Source of the DNA: Hamiltosporidium magnivora
Lineage: Eukaryota > Microsporidia > Dubosqiidae
Assembly: GCA_004325065.1 (NCBI GenBank)
Contig: PITI01000194.1
Span: forward strand, 1-17,217
Direction of reading: 5' to 3'
DNA: 17,217 bases
Part shown: positions 1 to 8,290 of the stretch, one piece after another
How positions within the stretch are numbered: position 1 is the stretch's first letter
Layout: every line of letters begins with the position of its first letter
Notes under the pieces: model-generated
The model's input: only the letters and a program-made list of their open reading frames with translations
Database searches by the model: none
Told to the model about the DNA's origin: nothing
Translations under genes and position numbers: made by a program

Positions 1-3000
1 ATGTTGTTACAGAAGGGGTAGTTGAAGTAGCAGGTCTGGTTACAGGTACGTTATTAACTTTATTACTTACTTTAACAGACTGTGGATTTTTATTACCATT
101 GATTACCTTATAAGTACTACCAACACCTCCTTTAGGAACTGTATATGAAGTATAAGTAACCCCCCCTTTACCTCCTCCTTTACCTACTTGTTTTACTGTC
201 TTAGTAATAGGACCATCTTTTGTTCGTTTACCTGTTATTTTACTTGTTAATCCTTTAACTCCTGGATGATTTTCTACGGTTCTTTTTTCTGAAACTTTTA
301 CTGGCATATAAACAGTTTTATTGATTTGTCTTGGTTGCATAACATACTTGGTCTCTGTTACAGTTACTTTCTTCTTAGTAGGTGCTGGTACAGTAATACT
401 TTGTCCTAAAGTATTACCGATAAGATATAACACCATACTTTCTATATAACTAGAATTATCACCAAAAACTCTTGAAATTTCTTCTTTTAAATTTAAATAA
501 TTTTTATACGAATCCGGTGTGTTATAAGTCTTAATAAACGTATTTATAATATTCTTATCAAAACCTGAAACTTTACTTTCGAATTCTTCTTCGCCTATAT
601 TTAAACTTTTACTTAAATCTTGTTTCTTATGCTTTAGACCGTCTATTACAGTGTCTCCTACACTTACCACTTTCTGTGTGACTAACTGTTTATTCTTTAT
701 TGTGTCTACATCTTCATCGTTGAGAGGTCGACTGGCACTCGCAATTATTATTTCTTTGGATTCGACAGGTAAGTGGTTAAAAGCATTTCTAACGTTTATT
801 ATTTCACTGGTTGTTGGATCAGTAACACTCTCTTCTAAACCTTTCTTACTTATAACTTCTTCGTAGGATTCTTTTCCTGGTTTTCCTTCGGTTATGTTCA
901 AACTCGTGGATTTCTTGGCTTCTTCTTCTTTTTCTTCTAAAGGTAACGTGTCTGTGCCTTGGATTATACCAACACCCTCCTGTCCGGCTTCCTTAACGAC
1001 TTTTTCAGGGACATGTGTGATATTTACAAGGGCATCACTGAGAGGAACTTGCTCAGCTACTCCGTACGGCGGAACAAGTTTGACGTAGGATCGACCACTG
1101 GGATTTGTGATGACTTCTGCTGTCGTGTTATCAAGTTGGGCAATTTTTTTCCGTAATTCGTTTACTTCTGGATCGGCACTTCTCTGAACTCTGACAGGTG
1201 TGTTTATGGTAGGTCTGAGTCTCTTGCTGTATTTAGACCACGGCTCCATCTTCAAAGCACCTTTCGCTATGTCTAACCCGGTAGCACGACTTATGTCCAA
1301 TTTATTGCCGTTTTTATCGACAAGCATGTGAACAGGGTCTGCATTTCTAGGACTCGGTACTTCCATTTCTGTTCCTGAAGCATCTGCCACATAATATCCT
1401 CTGCCTATTGGTATGTCTTTTCTTTCACCTGTATTTATCATATGAACAAGTTTAGAAGTATCTATATTGTCTTTTTCCATGTCTGGTTTAGCACTCTCAT
1501 CGAAATAAACACGACCATCTTCTATATCTATCTTCTCTGCACTTTCTGGAATATTAAGGTTTCCATCTTCACCTTCTATAACATTTAAAGGAGAATCAAA
1601 TTTCTTTTTGGTAATTTTATTTCGTAAATCGTCTTTAAGTTGATTTCTTTTTCTCTTTGCTGCTCCTTCTACTTCATTGTTGGCTGGTGGGTCATTGAAA
1701 GTCTTTAAAGGGAAATCCATTTTACCATTTCGTATGTCGACAGAGGATGTGTCATCAGGAACGGTTCCTATAATTCCAAGCTCGGTGTTCTTATCTAAGA
1801 GAGGTGGTGGAATGTCATTACTTGTGAGATCAGCTGCGATACCAGATTCTATTTCTTTGTCCCATTCTTCTGGTCGGGGTGGAATGAGAGGACGGGGTGT
1901 GATTGGTACGCCTTCGTTTGCCATGTTGATTTGTGCTGCAATTTCGGCTGCCTTTTGTCTTTCCTTATCCGCAAGAAGTTCATTCATCCTTCTGTCTGCT
2001 GCACCGGCTGCTCGCGCTGCTATTTCATCTCTGTCTGCCATTTCTTGGGATGCTCGTGCAGCTTCTGCTAGACCTGCTTCTCTAGCTGCCTCTTCAAGTG
2101 CAATTGCTTCTTCATCTGGAATATAGATGGGCTCTTTTGTTAAGACAGGAACTAGGGGTGGTTCGACAAATGGAACAGGAAGTAATTCGTTGGCAACAGG
2201 AACAGCTGATTCAGCAGCAACACGAGCACCGATGGCTTCAGCTTGTTCCTTGGTTGCACCTGCGTCAAGAGCTGCCTGTTCGTGATCTGCTGCTCGTTTA
2301 GCCAAAGCAGCTGCTTGTCCCTCAGCTGCGCCTTTTTCTGCTGCTTCTGCCATGTCCAAGGCCTCCTGTGTACGTGCTGCATCTTCAGCTGCGTCTCTTG
2401 CTGCCTTCGCAGCATCACGTGCTCGGGCCTCGGCTGCTACTCGGGCCGCTGCTCTTTCACCAGCTACGGCTGTTTCTGCATCGCTGGCTCCTGCAGCCCG
2501 AGCTGCTGCTCTCGCTTGTTTGGCAGCTTCCAACGCTTTCTCTGCATCTTCCTCTTCCTGTGGATTGTATTTGGCTCCAGCTCTTCTATTTTCTCTTTCG
2601 GCTGCAGCTCGAGCAGCAGCAGCTGCTTCTACATCAGTGGCTCCATTGGCTTTTGCTTCCAGTGCTGCCTTCAACCCTGCCTCACCTGCACGAGGTGCTT
2701 CTCTTCCCATCGCAGCAGCTGCTTCTTCCATTTTAGCAAGATCTCCGTTTCTAGCGTGTGCTTCTGCTCGTTCAGCATTTTCGAGTTCCTCTTCAGCTGC
2801 TTGTCTGTATGTCATTCCTTTAAGTTCGGGTGTTTCACTAATAGGCTTATCAACATCTCCGTTTGGTGCTGCGGCTAAAATTTCTCTTGCTTTGGCTCTG
2901 GCCATCGCACCTTTCGCTGCATTTCCAATTGAGTTGTCGTGATGCTGTGCAGCTTTATCCAATTCGTTGGCAACTTCTGCATCGTGCAAGGCGGCAGCTT

Positions 3001-4390
3001 TCGATAGTCCTGCTGCTAAATTGGCATTTCTTGCGGCTGCCGCCCCTGCTACTCCTCCTAGGCCAGCAGCAATAGCTGGGTTGTGTTTAGCTGCGGCTGC
3101 ATGTGCTATGTCTGCTGCCATGTGTGGATTATGAGCTCCAAGTGCACCCATTGCGCCTAAACCTGCGTTTCCTAAACCACCACTGCTTAATCCACCTGCG
3201 CCGATTCCTCCCGCACCCATACTACCACCACCTAAAGCCTCTGCTGCACCGCCTCCTCCCAGTTCATTCATCATTTCTTGTTGTGCTACCGCTCTTCCAA
3301 GCATGTCGTTTGCTCTTGCTGCATTTCCTGCACCGAATCCTCCCATGCCTGCTGCATTTGCTGCTGCACCATGATTTCCTCCCTTTGCTAGACGTGCAGC
3401 TGCCATTAGATTAGCTGCTCCGGCCTGATCTCCTTCATCAGCTGCTGCTTTTGCATTTCTTGCGTATTCAGCTGCTTCTAATTCGTTGGCTCGTTTTTGG
3501 TTGTATGCAGCCGCTCTTTTATGTGCGTCTGCAGCTCCTGCGTGTTCGGCAGCAGCGGCTTGGTTTGCAGCAGCATCTCTTCCATAACCTCTTCCTCCTT
3601 GGGGCGATTGTCCGCCTAAATTTCCAGCTGCCATTCCTCTGTCTTGTGCAGCAGCTTTTCTATGTGCACCAGCTTCGTTTTCGTGTGCTGCAGCGGCTGC
3701 TTCGTTCATTCTGGCGGATTCTTCGGGAGATGGAAGTCTACGACCCATTCCATATCCTCCGGCACCTCCTCCGTATCCTGCTCCCCCTCCATATCCACCG
3801 GCGCCTGCTCCATTTCCACCTGCGCCTCCTCCGTAACCCCCAGCAAGCCCTCCGTATCCAGCACCACCCATTCCAGCAGCACCTCCTCCATAGCCGCCAG
3901 CAGCATCTTCGGCTTCTCCTGCTGCAAGAGCTGCACCTACTGGTGAGGCACCTCTTCTCATTGCACCTTCAGCGGCACCAGCAGCTGCACCTGCTGCGGC
4001 TGCATTGTTCATTCCAGCTCCTCCAGCACCATGCATTGATCCTCCAGCTGCCCCCGCTGCTGCTCCAGAAGCTGCCCCTCCGTATCCTCCTCCTGCTTCC
4101 ATTCCTGCTAATGCGCCGGCTGCAGCTCTTCCCCTATGCCCCCCTTCATATGCCATGTGAGCCAGTTCTCCTGCATTTCCAGCAGCAGCCGCACCAGCAG
4201 CTGCACCCGCTGCTGCTTCAGGAGATTCGTGTCTTCTTCTTCTCCCTCTCCCTGAAAAAGGACTATACCCATGATGTCGTCCCCCCATACCACCATACGG
4301 TGCTCCTAGTTCATCCAGAGATCCCAGATGTCCTCCTGCATACGGATGTGTGTATATAAACGATGTAAGTATCAAAAATAGTAGAAACAT
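1..4390 (-). CDS. PTP3: Polar tube protein 3-like giant secreted protein, 3' end cut by window edge
   Basis: The frame opens at ATG 4390-4388, the first ATG after an in-frame stop (4429-4427), and stays open for 1463 codons to the window edge. It starts with a hydrophobic signal peptide (MFLLFLILTSFIYT), then a basic stretch (RGRRRRHE). A Gly/Ala/Tyr-rich part follows, with GGYGGGA-type repeats at about residues 168-219, then a long Ala/Glu/Arg helical region to about 815. Proline-rich linkers sit near 731-760 and 828-850. The rest is charged, ending in a Lys/Thr/Gly-rich basic segment (about 1330-1463). I see no cysteine and only two tryptophans. Known microsporidian PTP3 proteins are about 1250-1400 residues, have a cleaved signal peptide, lack cysteine and have basic ends around an acidic core; PTP3 is thought to help PTP1 and PTP2 assemble in the polar tube. 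GC reaches about 67% in 2401-2460 because of Ala/Gly codons. Family assignment is by architecture only; another spore-coat protein is possible. Confidence 0.75.
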   Translation of the reverse strand, partial: MFLLFLILTSFIYTHPYAGGHLGSLDELGAPYGGMGGRHHGYSPFSGRGRRRRHESPEAAAGAAAGAAAAGNAGELAHMAYEGGHRGRAAAGALAGMEAGGGYGGAASGAAAGAAGGSMHGAGGAGMNNAAAAGAAAGAAEGAMRRGASPVGAALAAGEAEDAAGGYGGGAAGMGGAGYGGLAGGYGGGAGGNGAGAGGYGGGAGYGGGAGGYGMGRRLPSPEESARMNEAAAAAHENEAGAHRKAAAQDRGMAAGNLGGQSPQGGRGYGRDAAANQAAAAEHAGAADAHKRAAAYNQKRANELEAAEYARNAKAAADEGDQAGAANLMAAARLAKGGNHGAAANAAGMGGFGAGNAARANDMLGRAVAQQEMMNELGGGGAAEALGGGSMGAGGIGAGGLSSGGLGNAGLGAMGALGAHNPHMAADIAHAAAAKHNPAIAAGLGGVAGAAAARNANLAAGLSKAAALHDAEVANELDKAAQHHDNSIGNAAKGAMARAKAREILAAAPNGDVDKPISETPELKGMTYRQAAEEELENAERAEAHARNGDLAKMEEAAAAMGREAPRAGEAGLKAALEAKANGATDVEAAAAARAAAERENRRAGAKYNPQEEEDAEKALEAAKQARAAARAAGASDAETAVAGERAAARVAAEARARDAAKAARDAAEDAARTQEALDMAEAAEKGAAEGQAAALAKRAADHEQAALDAGATKEQAEAIGARVAAESAVPVANELLPVPFVEPPLVPVLTKEPIYIPDEEAIALEEAAREAGLAEAARASQEMADRDEIAARAAGAADRRMNELLADKERQKAAEIAAQINMANEGVPITPRPLIPPRPEEWDKEIESGIAADLTSNDIPPPLLDKNTELGIIGTVPDDTSSVDIRNGKMDFPLKTFNDPPANNEVEGAAKRKRNQLKDDLRNKITKKKFDSPLNVIEGEDGNLNIPESAEKIDIEDGRVYFDESAKPDMEKDNIDTSKLVHMINTGERKDIPIGRGYYVADASGTEMEVPSPRNADPVHMLVDKNGNKLDISRATGLDIAKGALKMEPWSKYSKRLRPTINTPVRVQRSADPEVNELRKKIAQLDNTTAEVITNPSGRSYVKLVPPYGVAEQVPLSDALVNITHVPEKVVKEAGQEGVGIIQGTDTLPLEEKEEEAKKSTSLNITEGKPGKESYEEVISKKGLEESVTDPTTSEIINVRNAFNHLPVESKEIIIASASRPLNDEDVDTIKNKQLVTQKVVSVGDTVIDGLKHKKQDLSKSLNIGEEEFESKVSGFDKNIINTFIKTYNTPDSYKNYLNLKEEISRVFGDNSSYIESMVLYLIGNTLGQSITVPAPTKKKVTVTETKYVMQPRQINKTVYMPVKVSEKRTVENHPGVKGLTSKITGKRTKDGPITKTVKQVGKGGGKGGVTYTSYTVPKGGVGSTYKVINGNKNPQSVKVSNKVNNVPVTRPATSTTPSVTT

Positions 4391-4682
4391 GCAGTACGGT
4401 GTTTCTTCGTTTAAATAGATATTTTTTTAAGCTGAAGCAAACCGTGTAGCGAGATTAGATATGTGAATGGATATGTCGCAAAATTTAGATGTGATTTTGT
4501 TTCATCCCAATGATAGTGTAACGACATTAAATGATAGGTTTTTCATACACTTGTACGTTTCTATTACATGGTTTATTTCTATAAGTATTAGGTTAGGCAA
4601 CAATTCTAAATTTATTTTTTTTTGTTTCAAATTTCTTATTTAACAGAAATTTTAGAACTTTTCATACCTAAGTTAAGATACC

Positions 4683-4904
4683 AAAATTATAAAAAATAGA
4701 AAGAATAATAAAATGTCTTTAGAAAAAAATATTTTTTTATAAAAAAAGATTTTTTATTTATTGTTTAAATTATAAAAAATCGAAAGAATATTAAATTTTT
4801 TAGATAAAATTGAAATTTATTGTTTGAAATTCGACTAAGATTATAAAAAATAGGAAAGAATATTAAATTTTTTTAGAAAAAAATATTAAAAATTTATTGC
4901 TTAG
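4683..4904. repeat. Three degenerate tandem copies, about 72-84 bp each
   Basis: Copies begin near 4683, 4767 and 4839. Each opens with ATTATAAAAAAT followed by (C/A/G)GAAAGAATA(A/T)TA and a stretch like TTTAGAAAAAAAT, and ends near TTTATTG(T/C)TT. The unit boundaries are approximate because the sequence is almost pure A/T, but the shared GAAAGAAT anchor at regular spacing supports a real tandem duplication rather than compositional chance. Confidence 0.6.
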
Positions 4905-5308
4905 CTTTCTAAGAAAATTAAAATATTATTTCCTATTTTTTATTCATTTTTCTACCCATTGCTTGTTTTATTTATCCATTTTTTTATATCAGAATATAGA
5001 AATTTTAAATTGTATTGAATTATCATAAATTAACTTTTTAAAAACTAATAAATAAATAATAAAATATAAAAACACATATAATTTTTTAAAAAGAATTTTT
5101 CCCAAAAAAAGTCTTTAAATTTGTATTTAATATTTTTAATTGGTTTTTTATATTTTATGAAACAACTGTTTTATGTTTTATAAATGTTTTAAAATCTGAT
5201 TCATACAATTCAAAAATATTGGTTTTACATTTTCATATTTAAATACTCATTTTTTTTTATTTTTTATAAAATTTATAGTCAATTGAATTTTTATTTTATA
5301 CTTTTACT

Positions 5309-5448
5309 AAATTTATAAAGAACTTCATTTAAAAATTTCTATAAATTTTTTAGGAAATTTCAGTTTAAATATTTCTAAAAATTTATGAAGCACCTTCGTT
5401 AATATTTCTATAAATTTCTATAAATTTCAGTTTAAACTTTTCTATAAA
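5309..5448. repeat. Two tandem copies of a 67-70 bp unit
   Basis: Copy one (about 5309-5378) and copy two (about 5379-5448) share AAATTTAT(A/G)AAG at the start, TTTCTATAAATTT in the middle and AAATTTCAGTTTAAA near the end. The offset drifts from 70 to 67 bp, so small indels have accumulated since duplication. The second copy runs into a separate 19-bp repeat. Confidence 0.6.
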
Positions 5449-5500
5449 TTTCTATATTTTCTATAAATTTCTGTATTTTCTATAAATTTCTATATATTTT
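5442..5500. repeat. 19-bp tandem repeat, three copies
   Basis: Units start at 5442, 5461 and 5480 and read CTATAAATTTCT(A/G)TATTTT, with a two-base extension in the last copy. This looks like slippage-type expansion of the TTTCTATAAATTT motif already present in the flanking 70-bp repeat. Confidence 0.75.
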
Positions 5501-5675
5501 GTATATTTATTTGCAAATTTTAGGTAAAAATTTTTGGAAATATAAAATAGAAATAAACATTTAAGTATCTAATAGGTAATATTTACTGAAAAAAAGAGTT
5601 AAATTTTATATTTTAACTTAGTATTTTAAATATTTAAACACTTTTTTTTATAAAAATATAAAAAAATTTTACTTT

Positions 5676-5959
5676 CTTATAAATCTTAAGAAATATCATA
5701 AATGGTACAACAAAGTATTTTAAAAATATAATTTCTACAAAGTAACATAGATTTGATTAAGTACCCTTTTATTTTATCATAAGAAGTATCATATTGGATA
5801 GAAGAAAGTATTTAGAATAAGAATATCATATAATAACATAGAATTTTATTAAATACTTTTTTATAAATAAATCGTAAAAAGTGTTTAAAATATTAAAGAA
5901 CGTATTTAAAATAAGAATATACTCTAATTGCATAGAATTTCATTAAATCTCTTTTATTA
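5676..5959. repeat. About 92-bp tandem repeat, three diverged copies
   Basis: Copies lie at roughly 5676-5773, 5774-5866 and 5867-5959. Each contains a GTATTTA/TTTTA block and then an anchor, (A/G)CATAGA(A/T)TT(T/G/C)(A/T)TTAA, which falls at 5745, 5836 and 5930 (spacing 91 and 94 bp). The array stops about 25 bp before the stop codon of the 446-residue gene, so it occupies that gene's immediate downstream flank and could overlap its 3' UTR. Confidence 0.7.
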
Positions 5960-5983
5960 ATCCAAATATATTCTAAAAAAATT

Positions 5984-7324
5984 TTAAGGTAATTCCATAT
6001 AAATAAAATGATAAAATTCTTTTCTTTTTTCTTGAATTTTTTTTAAACAATCATTTAATGAGGTTTCCATTTTTATGATATAAGATTTTAATATTGGATT
6101 TAGTGAACAAGAAATCATTATTGTTGATTTAATTATTCTATTAAAAAAAATTGTATAGTCATTCATTATAGCCACTAAACATTCACAGGAAGAGGTGTAA
6201 TTCTCTTTGTATATTAAAATATTTTGATTTAAAAAATCCAAAAAACTGTTTTTAAATTCAGAAGTATTTAAAATTAAAAGTTTATCTTTGAATTCTAAAT
6301 TATTTTCACATTTAAAAAACGTGGAAATTAAAAAAGTATAAATATTTTGAATTTCTGTTATTTTTTTGGTAATTGTGAAAAATGTGTTTTCAAAAGAGAC
6401 AATTGCAGAATTTATGAAAAAATTTAAACGATCTAAATCAAATTTTGAAGGAAAAGTTTTGGAAATTTCAATATCATCTGTTAAAAAATACGATGCACTA
6501 CTATCTAAGTTGTTTAAAGTATTAATTTGATTTAATAAATCTTGTGCAAGATTTCCATGATTCTTTTGAGAAAGTAAAAATTCGAAATCAAAAGAATAGT
6601 AAGAATTCTTTATAAAGTCAGTATATTTTTGAATGTTTATTTCAAGTTTCTTTAATATTTTTAAATATTCCTTAAATTTCAACTGAAATCTGGCACAACC
6701 AGACAAATTCATTTCTTTTCTTTGCTTTGATTTTAACACATTCGCCAAATAAGAACTGATTTCTTCTATTTTTGAACTTAAGGGATATTCTAACCTATAA
6801 AGTTTTAAAAGATTTAATATTTCACACAAATTTAAAAACATTTCATTTTTGGTTTGAATCAACTGTACAACAAAATTATTTTTTATAGAAAACAAATTAC
6901 ATGGTAAATTTATAGCCATATTATCAACATAAGTAAACAGATTTTCAATGTTTTTATAAATTATTGCAAACTCATTCATCGCTCTATAATAATCATCTAA
7001 ATTTTTTTGAAATTTGTCTAAGAATGTATTTAAATCTGCTAGCCATACTATTTTTTGTAACGGATCCAATTTATTTTCTAAATCTTCGTTACTAAAATGA
7101 TAAAATTTAATGATCCCTTCATTAAATATATCTTTAAAGACCAAAATAGTTTGCGTGAAATTCTGCATCCATAAAATACCTTTGTTTATTTTATCTTTGT
7201 TTTCTAATATATTTTCAAAATATTTATTCGTCTCTTCGTTATTAAGATAAGCTTCCTCAATATTCAAATTTGAAAAATGTAAAGTTTTAAAAAGTAGTAT
7301 AAAATATAGGATATGTATTGACAT
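5984..7324 (-). CDS. Hypothetical secreted or membrane-anchored helical protein, 446 residues
   Basis: I do not recognise the family. Two in-frame ATGs exist, at 7333 and 7324. I chose 7324 because CCC (7328-7326) stands one base before it, as at SEC13, and because this start puts the hydrophobic leader (MSIHILYFILLFKTLHF) at the very N-terminus as a signal peptide or anchor. The rest is Asn/Lys/Ile/Phe-rich and looks mostly helical, with many leucine-spaced segments and about eight cysteines spread over the length. I see no second clear membrane span and no catalytic motif. Amino-acid use follows the AT-rich genome, unlike the PTP3-like gene. A frame this long cannot be chance at this AT content. 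It is divergent from SEC13, with starts 966 bp apart. A microsporidian-specific secreted protein is the likeliest class; that is inference. Confidence 0.85.
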   Translation of the reverse strand: MSIHILYFILLFKTLHFSNLNIEEAYLNNEETNKYFENILENKDKINKGILWMQNFTQTILVFKDIFNEGIIKFYHFSNEDLENKLDPLQKIVWLADLNTFLDKFQKNLDDYYRAMNEFAIIYKNIENLFTYVDNMAINLPCNLFSIKNNFVVQLIQTKNEMFLNLCEILNLLKLYRLEYPLSSKIEEISSYLANVLKSKQRKEMNLSGCARFQLKFKEYLKILKKLEINIQKYTDFIKNSYYSFDFEFLLSQKNHGNLAQDLLNQINTLNNLDSSASYFLTDDIEISKTFPSKFDLDRLNFFINSAIVSFENTFFTITKKITEIQNIYTFLISTFFKCENNLEFKDKLLILNTSEFKNSFLDFLNQNILIYKENYTSSCECLVAIMNDYTIFFNRIIKSTIMISCSLNPILKSYIIKMETSLNDCLKKIQEKRKEFYHFIYMELP

Positions 7325-7329
7325 TGGGT
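7325..7329 (-). promoter_or_regulatory. CCC start signal before the 446-residue gene
   Basis: On the minus strand the bases just before ATG 7324 read AACCCA. CCC-like motifs a few bases upstream of start codons are described for Nosema ceranae and other microsporidia. The same arrangement occurs at SEC13 in this window. If translation began at the upstream ATG (7333), the motif would lie inside the coding sequence, so it favours the downstream start. Confidence 0.6.
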
Positions 7330-7554
7330 TCATAGGAAGAAATTATTTTTCTAAATATAAGTATTAAATCAAATGTTTTAATTTTTTAAATTATTAATAT
7401 TTACTAAATATAGAAATACTCTGGCTTTTAGTAAATAAATGAAATATATGACAGCATTTAAAAAACAAAAAAAAAATTGTGTAAATATTTTAAACTTTAT
7501 TTAAAAGTATCACTCTTTTTTTAAAACAGTGGCAAGTGTTATATTTGTTTTCAT

Positions 7555-8000
7555 GACATTAACGCAGTTCTAGGTTTAACATAAATAACTGCTACCCCAA
7601 AACTCTATCGGACACTTCTGCGATACCTACGACCCAAAGCCTTTCATCTACCAGGTGTGTAGAACCTAATTACTAGACGAGGCAGTTGCCCAGAGTTCGT
7701 TAATGTCCGTTGCATGAAGTGTGATCGAAGGCCTTCCCCGGACACCTCCAAGACCATGCAACATTCCCACTTACTCTACACTTTCTGAATCCAATAAACC
7801 TCTGGCTAAGATATATTTCGAAGGCTTACATGAGGTCCATTTAGATAGTGCAATGCCATACCAACAGGTATAACCTGCTACTTAGTTCTCACGGATTTTA
7901 ATGGATTTTATTTTTATATCTCCTGGGCGCTAAGTCTTCTAACCCAAGTAAGAAAGTATAGGTTTCTATGCTTTTACATGGCAATTACCTACAGGTCCAA
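7555..8000. other. GC-rich non-coding island, candidate structured RNA or foreign insert
   Basis: GC is about 46% over 7561-7800 and 37% over 7801-7980 by hand count, against about 13% in 7381-7440. Neither strand has an ORF of more than a few dozen codons, and the stop density matches random sequence of this composition. Inverted repeats are frequent, among them GCAGTT (7564-7569) with AACTGC (7587-7592) and a CAGGT/ACCTG hairpin at 7865-7877, plus the interleaved set listed separately. Possible identities are a stable non-coding RNA, a decayed rRNA piece, or a mobile or host-derived insert. Transcript strand and ends cannot be fixed from sequence. It sits between two divergent gene starts, where a promoter would be expected. 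Confidence 0.55.
7704..7762. repeat. Interleaved inverted repeats able to form a pseudoknot
   Basis: TGTCCG (7704-7709) is followed directly by TTGCATG (7710-7716). Their complements come in the same order downstream: CGGACA (7739-7744) and CATGCAA (7755-7761). Because the pairs interleave rather than nest, a transcript of either strand could fold as an H-type pseudoknot. The 22-base loop contains the perfect 10-base palindrome GAAGGCCTTC (7727-7736). All three pairings are exact. Confidence 0.6.
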
Positions 8001-8285
8001 CCGCTGCCTACAATCTGGTTACATAAAAAACTACGAAATAAATTTGTGAAAAAAGTTTCGCCATTTCGTAAACCTTCTCCTCCTCATAACAACCCCCAAA
8101 GAACAACCGAAGATGTAGTGTGATTTTATCCCCAACATAAATATGAAAAAAGATTTCACCCTAATTTCATCTACTCATTACCAAGGAGATATTTTTTTTG
8201 AACGATATCCTCCTCCCTTTACTTCCTTCTTCATAAAAAAAAAATATTTAAATTATGTAATCTTAAGATATTCGTAATTATAAAA
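8001..8285. other. Upstream region of SEC13
   Basis: No coding frame is seen. The plus strand is pyrimidine-rich in patches (CTCCTCCTC near 8077, CCTCCTCCC near 8208). A hairpin can form between AGGAGATAT (8184-8192) and the ATATCCTCC that starts at 8204, with one bulged C; its loop contains a T8 run (8192-8199). The last 60 bp are almost pure A/T with TATA-like stretches close to the start codon, consistent with the short 5' leaders of microsporidian genes. Confidence 0.5.
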
Positions 8286-8288
8286 CCC
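8279..8288 (+). promoter_or_regulatory. TATA-like box and CCC start signal before SEC13
   Basis: The sequence TTATAAAACCCTT ends at the ATG. The CCC (8286-8288) is two bases from the start codon, in line with the microsporidian CCC motif, and directly follows a TATAAAA string. Confidence 0.6.
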
Positions 8289-8290
8289 TT

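Larger units (their letters stand above)
4391..5983. other. AT-rich intergenic spacer without genes
   Basis: This 1.6-kb stretch lies between the start of the PTP3-like gene and the stop of the next minus-strand gene. I find no coding frame of note. The first 100 bp upstream of the PTP3-like start carry no obvious CCC start signal, only ACACCG about 7 bases before the ATG. Most of the remainder is low-complexity A/T with several sets of degenerate tandem repeats, listed separately. Confidence 0.7.

Noticed and set aside
651..4359. Many plus-strand frames of 64-302 codons, plus short minus-strand frames in other registers
   Set aside because: They are shadows of the uninterrupted 1463-codon minus-strand frame. 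Their composition (poly-Leu, poly-Gln, poly-Ser) is what alanine and glycine codons give when read in other registers, and several overlap one another.
5984..7333. Longer start at ATG 7333 for the 446-residue gene
   Set aside because: It would place the CCC start signal inside the coding sequence and put three residues before the hydrophobic leader. The ATG at 7324 fits better, though both remain possible.
7666..7781. Short matches of the minus strand to conserved large-subunit rRNA motifs (GTGTAGAGTAAGTGGGA at 7781-7765; TGCCTCGTC with TAATTAG at 7684-7666)
   Set aside because: The motifs occur in the wrong order for rRNA, and the universally conserved blocks that should flank them are absent. 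Probably coincidence; an rRNA profile scan would settle whether a scrambled fragment exists.
7600..7870. Minus-strand coding trace through the first GC-rich island
   Set aside because: One frame looks vaguely protein-like but has about five stops in 110 codons, as expected for random sequence at 45% GC.
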